From contig CM067077.1 in assembly GCA_033980235.1 (NCBI GenBank), forward strand, positions 2,593,972-2,657,971: a stretch of 64,000 bases of DNA, written 5' to 3'. The stretch is from Diadema setosum (Eukaryota > Echinodermata > Echinoidea > Diadematoida > Diadematidae). Below the pieces are notes generated by a model that did no database searches, was not told where the DNA came from, and saw only the letters and a program-made list of their open reading frames with translations. Positions 46,323 through 59,100 of this stretch are shown here, piece by piece. The position numbers and the translations under genes are program-made. Position 1 is the stretch's first letter. Each line of letters begins with the position of its first letter.

Positions 46323-46340
46323 TTCCCGGACAAGCCCCCA
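46323..46340 (-). other. Primer-binding site, tRNA-Pro type
   Basis: The minus strand reads TGGGGGCTTGTCCGGGAA, five bases after the 5' LTR. It matches 16 of 18 positions of the tRNA-Pro primer site known from gammaretroviruses, so reverse transcription is probably primed by tRNA-Pro. The host tRNA 3' end would need to be checked for the two differences. Confidence 0.85.
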
Positions 46341-46345
46341 GAAAA

Positions 46346-48178
46346 TGTCACATGGGCGGACTCAAATAATGCTCAATCACACTCGTGCCATTCACTTCAA
46401 TGTACAATTTAATATAAGCATTTGTGGAATATTTACAGGACTGAAATCAAGGAGTTGTGACCAACATAAAATGCAAAATCAAAATTCTTAGTGAGATAAA
46501 TTTAATTACAATACTCTTATATTCGACAACCATGTGAACGGGACCCTGTCTTGGTCCGGTTCCACCTGTAATTTTGGCTTGACACTTGTTCAGAATAATT
46601 ATACCAGCTTCACTATCAATTCGTTATCCCTGACAATACACTATCTGCTATCAAGCGCAACACTATTTGGTTCACACCACCGTAGTGCTGATCCGGAGAT
46701 GACCAGCCTGCACGCACGACGGTTTACCGCGGTTAAAACACTTGTCTTCAATTACACTGCTTCCGTTTACATCCGGGTTCTGTGCTAACCCGCAATTATC
46801 ATGAAGTATATAAATACCAATCTTCGAATTATGTGCACATTATTTTCATCTTTTTACCAATTTAACATGACCTTCATCTCTCTACTTCAGCGACACTTCC
46901 ACGTCGTAACCAATCATATCTACAGGGTGTCATGCACCCGCCAGGTTCATCGCTCACCTGCGTTGTCCCCAGAGTCACATTAATTGTCAAACTGTTCGCT
47001 TCCAGAACATGAACTGATTCGTGGGTGGAGCGTCCTTATACGCGAGGTTGCTGTTCCAGCTCCAAAGTGTCGCGAGGGACCCGCGTTCCGTATTCTTTGG
47101 CGTCCAAAGTCCTCCCTAGCGAGGGGCGGACCCAGTCGCTCTGCTGCGAATGCGTCGGCCTGGGAGTAGGCTCGTCCTCGGTCTCGGCGCCATCTACAAA
47201 ATCATTTAAATGCAACATATACCAGTGGGGTGTGTTCTAATCACACACACACAAAGATTATCAGCTTAAAATCCTGACATCACAGTGACAATTTACGAAC
47301 TGCATTATTATCCAATTAACATACAAAAATTCACATAATGAAATGTTTCAAACATTGGAAATATAACCGTGCATAGCTTATCAAACATCACCGCATCGTT
47401 TATAATATACTTTATCACTTATTCACGGGGTTCTCCGGGGCTATATGTGGTGCCCTGAAACACATTCACATCCTTTTACACGACAAAGCAGAAATCAAAT
47501 CGCAATTTAACTTACCAATGACCGGTGTAATATAACCAAAATGCCTCTTCTTCTTGGCTACTGGAAGGCTGCAAAGGCTGTTGGAATACGCCTTCTGGCA
47601 GCAAACAAAATCTGAACTCTAATCAGCCAGTACACAGGCTGACGGTAAGGTGGACGGACGGCTCCTGGCCGCAAACGAAATTGGGCTTAGACACAAAATT
47701 ATCTTGCCAACTGGCGCCTGAGTGTGGCAGGTTGGTTTCCTGCCATCACGGAGCTAACTCAATGTTCTCTCGGTGAAATCAAAGTGGTGTCTGCCCCGAA
47801 AAGATCCAACTCTACTGTTAAATTGCTACTCGACTACGACACTCCTTTTCGAGGCATTTGGAATATTTGATACAACTAAAAGGACTTGAACGAAAACACC
47901 TATACAGCACTCTCCCGGAACTGGAGCTATTTCCTGTCTTTTCTTTCTACATTAATTGACATGCAAAAATAAATGAACTCCTCTCGGTCATCGATGGCGC
48001 TACTTGTAAAACATTTACACCTGTCTTATCACTTTCTCTCTCTCGCTCTCGCTTTCTCTCTCGCTCCCTCACTCGCACCCTTTGTCTCGTTATCCCTACC
48101 CGTAAACATGTTTGTCTAGTTGAATGACCGATAGGTGATGTACATGAAACAACCTGGAAATGCATTTTCAATGTGACA
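46346..48178 (-). repeat. 5' LTR of the Gmr1-like element
   Basis: Right copy in window coordinates; transcription of the element would start here, leftward. Sequence as in the other LTR. I could not locate a convincing TATA box on the minus strand. Confidence 0.95.
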
Positions 48179-48783
48179 ACCATGAGTAACGTCATGTTTC
48201 AGACTTCAATGACAGAAACATTGACTTTTTTCTCTTCTTTTTTTTTGGTACACGTTCAATGGAAAATAATTGTGAGGGTAAAACATGGTTAGTTCACTCA
48301 ATTGCATATTCATACCTACTGTACAAGAACTGTTTTGGAGAAATTATCAAAACTTGAAAATTTCATAACATTTCTTATTTTTCATCCGATTTCATTCAAA
48401 TTCTTAACGTTGAACTCGTATAATCTTATTCTTTTGTTTATCAGACTAACTTATATTTGGACTAGATATCAGGCAGGTTTCATTCTGTCTGCCTGTGTGC
48501 ATGTGTGTTAATTCATTTTGAATGCAGAACCTAACACCGTCCCTCTTCCATAGTGGTCCTAACTATATATCGGAGAGAGTTTCACCGTATCTACCGAGAT
48601 AAATGCACGCATAAAATCACAGAGTGCCCATATTACACGCTAACATTTCGGAGTAATAGTACAAGTACTTGACGCCATATATTCGCAGTAACGTAACAAT
48701 AACGTGACCCCGCGATAATAACATGCTTTTCTGGCATTCGACATGGTACACTCCTGAATTCCAGAGAACAAAATAAACATTAC

Positions 48784-48837
48784 CTCCCACGGGGATGAGA
48801 TGTCATTTCCCGAGACACCAGCAACCGCTTCAGCCAT
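48784..48837 (-). CDS. Possible first coding exon
   Basis: ATG at 48837 opens MAEAVAGVSGNDISSPWE and is followed by a GTAATG donor at 48783. An N terminus rich in Ala/Ser/Gly directly followed by a donor is typical of a first exon. The remaining exons would lie to the left, beyond or across the LTR element, and were not identified. Eighteen residues are too few to name a family. Confidence 0.25.
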
Positions 48838-49842
48838 ATAAACTCGATCTTGAAGTGCATTTTCTCGCGCTAAAAAAGTGTCTGTAGTTTATCGAAACTA
48901 AAACACGCAGCCCAAATAAAGCTGCAAACAGTAATTCAACTGATTTTCGTTATTGCCACATGTAAATATAAAGGTACCTGTATTATATGATATACATGAA
49001 CATGTATGATTATAGTGGTAACATTATGCCGATGAACAGGACGTTTGTTTATGTCATGTTTGGAACGTATTATGGGTGACACAATGATGACAAAATAATG
49101 ATGTCGTAGATTGCCGGATATATCAGCTTTATTGGTGTGCAAAATCCGCTGGAATTATGTATAGGAATAAACAGACGGAGGGGTATGGAATAGGATGGAA
49201 TATGAAGTGAGATAACAAGCTATGGAATAAATAAAATGAAAATTGGAATGGACGCGATTGAGCCTAACAATTTTGAAACATATTTCAAGATTACAAAATA
49301 TGTATTGATGGAAGATGCATCTCAAGAAGACACATATAGCACCTTGAACATTTTTGACGATTATATAATAATGAAATGATGGAGGATATACCATAAAGTA
49401 AACAACATATAACACAGTGTAACCAACCAGCGGAAATTAACTTCATGTTTGTTTGTGTAATTGACTCAGTACAGTGTACTTGATTGGCAGATGGGCATGA
49501 TGGGTGTTTTTTTTTTCTATTTTTTTTTTTTTTTTTTATTTGTGGTGAGGCTAACTGTTATGTTCGCATAGTCTCAGCTTTCGGCCCGAATCCCTCAACA
49601 GGGTCTGACACTAAAAATACAATGTCTTGTGACAGTGATATTTTCAGTAACGTCTACGCAACAAGTATGCCATTCATAGTGTATATAATTAAAAAATAAA
49701 GAACACACGTATTCGGATAGTGTAATGTAGAAAGTCATACTTGCATGTTGTGATGACCTGCGTTGGATTAGGCTATTGGCCATCCGTGGCATGTGGTTAA
49801 ACTGATTAGTGTCTGCTTTGTGTTGTGTTAGGGTGGAGAGAG
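48838..49842. other. No recognisable gene
   Basis: AT-rich with a T-run (49507-49540). No exon recognised. Confidence 0.4.
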
Positions 49843-49881
49843 AGAGAGTGTGTGTGTGTGTGTATGTGTGTGTTATATACA

Positions 49882-49952
<71 letters not shown>
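49843..49952. repeat. GA, TG and TA microsatellites
   Basis: GAGAGAGAGAG, then TGTGTGTG, then long TA runs (49884-49952). A second TA run occupies about 50355-50391. Confidence 0.95.
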
Positions 49953-49961
<9 letters not shown>

Positions 49962-50015
49962 TTGGTGATTCTATCCTTCTATGAAAAGTGCTCGATATCC
50001 TCAAAGGTAGAGCTT

Positions 50016-50093
50016 TAGACAGAAGTATTGGAACAAGTTCACTCGGTTGAATCTGCTGTCAACCGAGTGAACTTGTTCCAATACTTCTGTCTA
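50016..50093. repeat. Perfect 35-bp inverted repeat, 8-base loop
   Basis: 50016-50050 (TAGACAGAAGTATTGGAACA...) is the exact reverse complement of 50059-50093, with ATCTGCTG between. The perfect match suggests recent origin or gene conversion. Confidence 0.9.
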
Positions 50094-50349
50094 TATATGA
50101 AGAGTTTGTTTGCAAAACCCGATAAGTCCATTTGTGAAAATTTTGAAGTATGGTCTCTGTCATAAAGTACAAAATAATACCTTTGAAATGATATATTGGT
50201 CACTACACATAAAAGTAAATTTTTGAAGTTATGGTAAAAGGAAGCACACATTTTCTTATTATTCTCTTTATTTTTCTTGACCTTTAATCGCAAATATCTC
50301 CATTTGGCAAATATGGACTTATCGGTTTTTGCGAACAAACTCTTCATAT

Positions 50350-50350
<1 letters not shown>
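50094..50350. mobile_element. MITE in a TA repeat
   Basis: Ends TATATGAAGAGTTTGTTTGC and, inverted, ACAAACTCTTCATATA pair over about 38 bp, including GATAAGTCCA/TGGACTTATC. It sits between TA-rich stretches, so a TA target cannot be distinguished from the microsatellite. No coding capacity. Confidence 0.75.
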
Positions 50351-50391
<41 letters not shown>

Positions 50392-50395
<4 letters not shown>

Positions 50396-53300
50396 TTGCC
50401 TAAATGGACCTATACATATATCAATATAGGGACCTATAACAAGCTCAGCTTTTTAGGAGGTCCGTCACATTTCATGTTTGTAAAATTGTCTTCTCTTATA
50501 TTCTTTGTAATAACGACGCTATGTCTCGTCTTATGTTCAATCGATTGTATCATGTTATTTGAGTTTGAGATGTGGAACAATAGAATTAAATCAATCAAAG
50601 GTCAGCAAATTAAAAAAAAAATACATGTGCCCGCTGAATCTAGTTACGCCTACCGCTCCTCTAAACTTACGTCTATATGAGGATTGTATTATATATTTGA
50701 CATTACCACTGAACAATGCAAAAGACACATTCGAAATAATAACACACATAGGGAAACATAAAATGTGGATAAGCACATCATGTGATTTAACACATTTGTT
50801 TATTTTGTATTTCCACTAAGCTAATAATCATTATCAATCACTAATCATTCATGACATTAAAGTGAAAGAAATGATAACGTATTGAAATGTCAAAAGCACA
50901 ATTAAGATATACATGTACGTGTAAAGGAAAAATTATTTACACATGGTCTGTAAAGAATGCAAGGGGCTGTTTCTTAATTTATACAAACGGAAATAGATAC
51001 ACACATGCACACGCGGTTTTATTTGCCACTTAAACTTACATCAAAGAAGTAAAACCAGGAGAGCAAGAACTTAATTTGATGGTCTATAGGCTGACTTTAA
51101 TTCACATGTAGCATGAAAAAAAAAATTATGAAGAGTTACAACTTACAAGATTCCTCTTTTTCCAAATAGATGGATAGTATTACACACTGCATGATATTTC
51201 CAGATAAAGTACATGACTATGTACATGTATTGTATGCGCTGTAATCAATCATACCGAGAATATAGAGATTGCTGATTCAAATTAAAGATCTTTGATCAGC
51301 ATTCAGTAATGTACTCTGACAAGTGTGAGTCTTACTTCCAAATGAGACTTGAGCGTGGCTGTTTTTACAGCTGAGGTTTCAGTGATTGTATGGATAGCTA
51401 TACACAATACCATAAACACAGTAAATAGACTGGTAGACTGATTATGTATACAGAAGTCAAAGACAAAACAAGAACACACTGGCTGCATCCTTGGTTTACG
51501 AAATATAGAAAAAATCATTAAACAATATAAAAAAAAAACTGAATCGGTTAAATCAAAACCAGTTGACCACAATATAATTATGTGCAAAAGATGTATTACT
51601 ACATGCTACTACGGTATACTCTATTGGATAATGGGATTATACAGTTTCAATTTTCCCCAACATACGATCAAAGTGAAATGCACTCAATAATGTAATCTAC
51701 ACAAATAATATGCGCGATATATCAGGAAACTATTCTCCTGTTACAATGTACAATGGTTACAGTATGACGACAAAAATGACCATGTGATACTCAGTACAGT
51801 AACCTATATTCGCATAGGAGGGAAATTCGTAAAATGCTATTCCAGTTTGTCAACGTATGTTGATAAACAGTCATGGCTACGTTTGATTGAAATTCCTTAC
51901 ACGGGATTAAGTCCGTCATTGGAAGGCGTCCTGTGTGTTTCTATCCAAGGCATAATAAGGCATGCACTTCATAGTCATGTCTTTGTTAAAGTATAAAAAC
52001 ACGTTCCTGCCCCTCCATCAGATATCGTATTTGCATTGATTGTATCACAGTGGCTACCATATAAAAATGGGTGAACAAACCACAGTGTATACTGCACATT
52101 AGTTGAATGTTAGCATCGTTCCCTCGAAGTGGTGTCATCCTATATCGTAGAGGGAATTAGCTGGAGCGCTCATGTTTAGATAATGAGCTGGGAGATTTCG
52201 TATAATGTATGTATTGAGGGAAATGTATTGAATTGCACTATCTACTTTTAATTCAGTCATTCCACTGTTCCTTAGTAAAATAATTGTTCTACATGACTAT
52301 AATGGCACGAAAATCCGATTATTATGCATTTAATGATAAAATACGTTTGTATACGAATGATCATACAATGGCTATTTTACATGCTATCAACACAAAGCTA
52401 TAACACACAGAATAGAAATCTATAATGCACTATACTACAAACGTGTAAAAATATTCAATCAAGTACAACATACAAAAATTATGTTTCATAATTGTTTTCG
52501 GCTGAGATATTATTGACGTTTGATGCCATTCATCAACATTGTTTTTATTTACAATTTGGAATCATGCAAAAATACACTACAATAAGCCTCACGTGATGGT
52601 AGAAGTTAGGCTATGTGTTTACATTGGTTACATTGCTTAAAATCTGATTAAATAATGTTTCACCCTTATGAGGATTTTCACCAACCATTTTGACTCACAA
52701 CAAGCAATTCACTAAATCAAAATTTGTTTACATTCTTCATTCTTTAGTATACCTCGTTAACAACACACGGAGAGATATTTTCAGCATGATGTACAACAGC
52801 GCTAAAACATCACAATTAGTCACATCATACATCAAATTTAAGTCACATCATATTTACATAATGCAATTACAACATAGTCCTCACCTAAACAAGAAGGAAA
52901 CAACAGCATTAATCATTATTTCACAAGCACACTTCTGTTTAAATTTCTAGTAAGAAAGTAATCAAGTGCAACGTTTCCATTCCTTCCTACAAATATAATT
53001 CTCTTCTCTAAAAAAGTTCATGTTAACGATTTCAAAAGTACAATGCATCATCTCTGATATTCTATCACACCCTGAAATATGAAATCTAAACATACACCAT
53101 GCAAATAAAACTATTTTATTGAATATGAACAAGAGAGCATTGCTAGCTATGTATTTTTACCAAATGAAGTCCGCATCAATCACTCCTAATTCACAGACAA
53201 TTCACATTTGCATTACGTCTTTCCTTTGTCCTCCCATTCGGCGGACTTCTATATTCAAACTCATATCGCTAAATGACCACAAATAGAAATGTGTTGACCG

Positions 53301-55507
53301 CCTAACGATGCATTATGTATCACAAGCTAGTAAATTAGACAAAGAAAACATATTCATTCCATGTTACAAAGGTGTTAAGATTAGCTGCACTTTTACGAGT
53401 TGCTCTGTTGTCATATTCTTCATATTCATCGTGTTATACATTTTCTCTCACCACATTCCCCCTTGCTGTCTGAAGAGAGAGGAAGTCATACAAATTCGAT
53501 AACAAATTACGGTCAAAACCTTACAGAAAATTGTTCTATTTACACATTTTAATATAAAAATTACAAAATGTTTCCACTATACATGTATATGAGTATACCG
53601 AATAGACAATAAGAAGGTAATTACAACTTGCGAAAAGACCGCATTCCACCTTTCACTTCAATTTCAACTGATATATAGTCATTGCAGATTGATATCAGTT
53701 ACTGAAATCTATTGTTTTCACTTGTGAATCATACAAAATACATTATATCAACATCATGAAAGTGGGAAACATATTCAAATAACCCCAGGCATAATCATGC
53801 TTACATTGTGTAGAAGAATGTGAAATTCTATGGGCTATAATTTCTCAGTGTTTGCTTATCAGCTTAGTGAGTCAGAACTTTAACCAAACTATGTAGATCA
53901 CAATTTACAAGTGTCAGCCACATCACCAGTTTGACTTTATAAAATACACTGTCTAGTGCAAAAACCTACATTTACTCGCACCAAAGGTGGAGATATTCTA
54001 AACATATTCAATGGTGTCTTTAACTTGACACATTTCAGTTGTAACTTTATAACATTATTGCATAACAAAGAGAAATAGCAAAACATATACATGTACTAGT
54101 GACTCAAATAGACCATAATGAAATGATCTCCAATTCCATGCATAATGCATTAGACACTTTGGATTGACAGAGCAGCAGAGATGTGAGAGAGTCATTGTTA
54201 ACACAGACTGTGAGATGACGTGCAGTGTACCTCCAGCGATCAAATGCAGCCGCTTTCAGTATCCATCCATTCATCCAGATAACACACAGTACAGTAATAA
54301 GTGCATTGAAATAAACATTTCTGCAGAAGTAGAGATATAAGTATAATGAATGGTTGTTTATATATTGCGGTCATGATGCTTTTAGAAATTTACACCTATA
54401 CTTAAGTAAACTTTAAGTACCAGCATGAACACGTACGTGATTGATTTGATTATATCCAGTCATAGTTGTTTACTTTTTATTTAAAGAAGTACACAATCTT
54501 CAGACAAAAAATACACCATTCTCCACAGAACAAAGCTAAGCTACAGAGTAAACTGAATGGTCGGAGTCTGAATGGTTGGAGTTTGCATTATATGCCAATA
54601 ACAATATGTCACATGACAACACATTTAAATGTAAAAAAAAAAAAAACCTAGCATATTCACAGAGTGAAACCTTATCAGATTACAATATAGTTTACAACCT
54701 GGCATGTAGTATGTGCATTGCAAGTACGTGTATGATGTACAAGAGAATAATACAAAGTGTTCCATTTCAAACTTCCATCTACAGCTCTGCATTCAGATAT
54801 TAACATGATCAACGTTAAAGTCTTATGACAATGAAACATGCAGTATTCAGCAATATCAACTCACCTAAACTGGGAAACTGCTTTCAGAATGTTTCGTCCA
54901 AGCAGCATAATGTCAAATAGATTAAGATAGATAGAAGAATCATAGGTGATGACCTCCTTTCAAACAGTAAACGTTGTGATTGCAGTTGATCACACTAAAC
55001 ACATGTATTTTTGATTTTTTTTTTATAGTCTCCAACAGATTTGGAATATTAAAATCATCAAGTGGTTACGATAAAGGAAAGAGTTAATGATACTGTGAAA
55101 CCATTGCACAGTGCAGCTAAAAGTGATATATATGTGTCGATTTACAATGATAAATTGGGCTTTTATTTTTCATTTTTTCATTTCAAAAGCTGAACAAACC
55201 TCCATAATGTGTGACAAAACAGGAAGGAAAATAATGAATAGAACGAAAAAAAAAAAAACCCTGTACATTTGCATGTAACTGGAAACTGTGAGATTATCAA
55301 ATTCTCAGTTGTCTCAAGAATGTCTGAAATCATTTTCCCCTGAAAACATATGACACTATTAACATACACGGCCAGCGCAACGTTTTTCTCTTCTTTTTTT
55401 TTTTGTAAGTGTTTGCGTGTGTGTGTGTGGGGGGGGGGGGGGCAGTTTATCATTTCTGATGTCCCTTCCGGGTTTCATCAGCTAAGAAGAAAAAAAAAAC
55501 ACGCACA

Positions 55508-55542
<35 letters not shown>

Positions 55543-56169
55543 AAACCTGTAGCACAACTTTCTGTTCCCACTTCCTGGTTTCTTCATCTACCCGGTCCCC
55601 GGTTCTGCCGGCCCTGACACATTCCAAGTAACCATTATATTCATTCCCACGCTCAACACACATTATGAAACAGGGATTATACTTTCACCTAGGAGAATGA
55701 AACAATAACAACAGTTCTGACAATATATATAGGTCAGAGGTCTGTTCTGCTTCTGTGTTCATAGAGAGCACAGCGGTGGCAATATCATGGAACCAAATCA
55801 AACACCATTGCAGAAAGCCGAACAGAGAGTCTTGATTTGTCTTGGTTTGAATAATTCAACATCAAACCATCACATCCAACATATAACTTGTTTTGAGCAC
55901 ATTTTTCTTTTCTTTTTCTTTTCTTTCTTTTTCTTTTGCCGACATGAGACACATCGTCAAGAAATGATTGACTGTAAACATATAAAACCACATGAACAAT
56001 CACACTGGGCAATGAAAATTTCCATAAAACAACTGATTACACACAATTTTAGCATATGCATTACAAAGAATATCTTTACATCTTAGGATACAATAATACT
56101 CAAAAGCAATAAAGAAATGAAAGATTCTGGCCAACATCGGATGCAGGATTGTCACTAGCTGGTGTATTA
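50392..56169. other. Long AT-rich stretch without recognised genes
   Basis: I see no convincing exon on either strand. It may contain a long 3' UTR of the minus-strand gene that ends near 56170. There is an A-run and CA/TG repeats at 55495-55545, and G14 at about 55429-55442. Confidence 0.4.
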
Positions 56170-59100
56170 CTAATGTTCACTTAATAGATCAACTGTAGAA
56201 CGTCTGTCCGATACAGCAATGTCCGTGGCGAGATTCTGTCTACGTCGTTGATTTTCACCTCTGCCACCACTGTAACTCTGAAAGTTTGTATTCAAGCAAA
56301 ATGAAAGTGATTAGAGGTGTTCCAACATATAACAGTATGCGCATTGTCATCTATAAAAACAACAACAAACAAACAAACAAACAAACTTAATACTGCATAC
56401 AATTTGTAGCCAGTGGCGGATCCAAAGGACCGCACCTGGCACGCTCCACCTCTGTGTTTGTTGTTAAAACAACAGAAATAAAAAGAAAAAAAAAATGAAA
56501 TGAAACCCGGAAGTAGCATCAGATAAAACTGTTTGCGCCCCAAACCCCTACCCCCTTTACGTAATGCCTGGATTCGCCACTGTATAGCTGTCTTTCATCT
56601 CTGATTTCTTACCGTGAATTATATCTGAGATTGGAGCACAATATTGTATACAATTTCACCCACAATCTCCATAAATTTTTGTCTAGCAATCTTATACGCA
56701 GAATTTGCATTGGGGTTAAAATTAGAGACTGATGAACCCAAGGGCTGAATAAACGGGCAATACAAAGAGATTCAAAATATGGTCTGCAGGGGGAAAGAAT
56801 CAAGTCTTCTTTGAGAACCTATGATCTACTGAGGGCATTCAGGGATTTTTTACAAATTGTCTTTATGTGGATGTAGGCCCTTAATGATTTCTAGCGGGCG
56901 CGCGCGCACACACACACACTCACACACTCACACACACACACACACACAAGGATTCGCTTGGTTACATTGATATACAAAGCAAACACATGAATATTCTACA
57001 TTTGTTTCATATCCCACTTGCACCTGTATTTTTCTGATGCATACTGAATTACATGGTGATGATAGTTAGTTTGCGATATCAACATTAGATGCAAAGCACC
57101 TGAGTCATTGTACCCTGAAGTCTGACTTCTTAATCAATATTTATATTAATGCTGACACTTTTTACTCAGCAGTTACAGAAGACATTAAAAAATCGTTTGT
57201 ATAAAGCTCTCTATGAATTTTTGTGACAACACTTTACAAAAAAAAAATAAATAAATAAAAAAATCCTCAAATAGACCAAAGTTTTAGTTTGCACATGTCA
57301 TGACTAAAACACTTTGTGTTTTTTTTTCTTTTTTTTTTTACTGTATGAACAAGTAAACACCATGCACACACACAAACATGTAATTGAGTATCTGCATATA
57401 AGAGCGACCCAAGTTCATGGAAGGCCATTTCGAGTAAACTTAAAAAAAAAAATCATATCTTTTCTATTTGTCCAATAATATTCTATTCAACTGTGATGGG
57501 AAGGCAACATTGTATAAACAAATTAGAACATATATAATTATGACAATTAACATTTACATTAATTGTGGAGATGTCATTTCGTGCGATGGACTTGGGTCGT
57601 TTTTTGAATCATTTACATGATAGGCTGCCATGAGATGAGAGAAGCGATGAGAGAGGGCGCTATAATATGAATGTAAAAATGACCCAAGTCCTGGACGTGG
57701 GTCATTCTTACATTCATATAAGATTTCACTCATTCATTTCAGGCACTTCCGGGGGTAATTAGGATGTATCATTCATACACAAGATGAGTCCTTGCATAAG
57801 CTACAATTTCCCCATGTCAAACTGAATTTGACCAAAAATTGCACTTGGGTCGTTCATATATTTAGGTCTTCAATTGTATGCCTACACATTTACATTTAGG
57901 GGAATGGTTTTGTGAATATCTAAATCAGTTTGCCTGAAGGACGCAGATATGATGGGGAAAAATAATTCGAAGATGATGATAAATACAGATTGCACAGAAT
58001 TGCATTTGGTATGATACTACATCTACAGAGCGTATAGAAAAAAAGTAGTCACCCAGCTTTAGAGGGCTCCCATTTCATAATATTGTCACTAATCGAGAGT
58101 GCAGTGTTGGTTGTGAAGAAAGAAGAAGTCTTCCTCTTACCTGGTTATGTTGACAAATGCCTTGCGTGATTGTCACATGAACTTTAGAGACAACAATATG
58201 ACAAATTGCACTTTTCCAAGTTTGAGTGTCACATGAAGGAATAATGAAGTCCCATTGATGAATAGATGACATTTGTCAATAAAAGTGACCAAATTAACAG
58301 GCCGGCCTGTATGAATGCAGATTTGTGTTTGGGGTTGTTCTAACCTTTTATGGTCCATAACCTCCAACATGGCCACCGTCATTGATAACTTGGTCACCCT
58401 CACAAAGGCTAACTCATTATCCATTATCTATCTTCATATTGTAGACATGGTTTGTGCGGCAAGGTATAAGTTGAATATGAACAGAGAAAAATGGACTGTG
58501 TTGGTTGTCCTAAGTGGGAGTAACGACGTTATTGGACAGGTGGCCATGTTGAAGGTTGTGGACCACAAAAATAAAAACATGTTAGAAGGAACACTAAATA
58601 CAAACCTGCATTCGGACAGGCAGGCCTGTTTACTTGGTAACTTTCATTGACAGATCTCATCCATTCAGTGACACTTGCATTGTTTCTTCATGTGACACTC
58701 AAACTTGGAAAAAGAACAATTTGTCATTATTAGCTTTAAAGGGATCGTACAGTTCTGGTTGAGACCTAATTTCAGGTTTCTAACATTTTTAGGTGAGATA
58801 ATGAGAAATCTCATATGAAATATGAAAGAGCATGTAATTCTATGAGGAATTCAACGTTTATTTGATGAAAATTGGTTTTGAAATGGCTGAGATATCCAAA
58901 AAAGAACGATCGTTACAAAGTATGGGACCCACACTTTGTAATGATCGCTTTGTTTTACTTTGTTTTTGGATGTTTCAGTTATTCCAAACCCGATTTTCAT
59001 CAAATAAACTTTGAATTCCTCTTAAAATGGTATGCTCTGTGCTATATCATAAGTGTTTTCTTGGTATCTTGCAAAAATTCGAAAGCCTATTTCTCATCTC

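Larger units (their letters stand above)
39733..48178 (-). mobile_element. Gmr1-like Ty3/gypsy LTR retrotransposon, complete
   Basis: 8,446 bp, minus strand. Two 1,833 bp LTRs (TGTCA...TGACA) show no difference in any stretch compared and are offset by exactly 6,613 bp at both ends. The target duplication is ACCAT at 39728-39732 and 48179-48183. A tRNA-Pro-type primer site and a polypurine tract sit at the expected places. One unbroken frame encodes Gag-protease-integrase-RT-RNase H. Integrase upstream of RT is the Ty1/copia order, but the RT and integrase are Ty3/gypsy-like. That combination defines the Gmr1 group described from deuterostomes (cod, sea urchin, tunicate). No envelope frame. 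All features suggest a recent, possibly active copy. Confidence 0.95.
39396..48475. mobile_element. Older inverted-repeat element, host of the LTR insertion
   Basis: 39411-39520 (TTTAGTCTGATAAGAAAGAG..., ATCGGATGAAAAATAAG) is the reverse complement, with scattered differences, of about 48358-48469 (CTTATTTTTCATCCGAT..., CTTTTGTTTATCAGACTAA). The left end has TTAA at 39396-39399 followed by AGGGGAAATCC; the right end is degraded. Removing the LTR element and one ACCAT leaves an element of roughly 0.6 kb. Confidence 0.65.

Noticed and set aside
49595..50018. Open frames with YIYIYI
   Set aside because: Translation of TA and TG microsatellites.
53050..53500. Possible coding frames in the AT-rich stretch
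   Set aside because: No splice borders, no family, and composition like the surrounding non-coding DNA.
55478..55500. CTGATGA-containing hammerhead candidate on the minus strand
   Set aside because: The catalytic GAAA and paired stems are not found at the required places.
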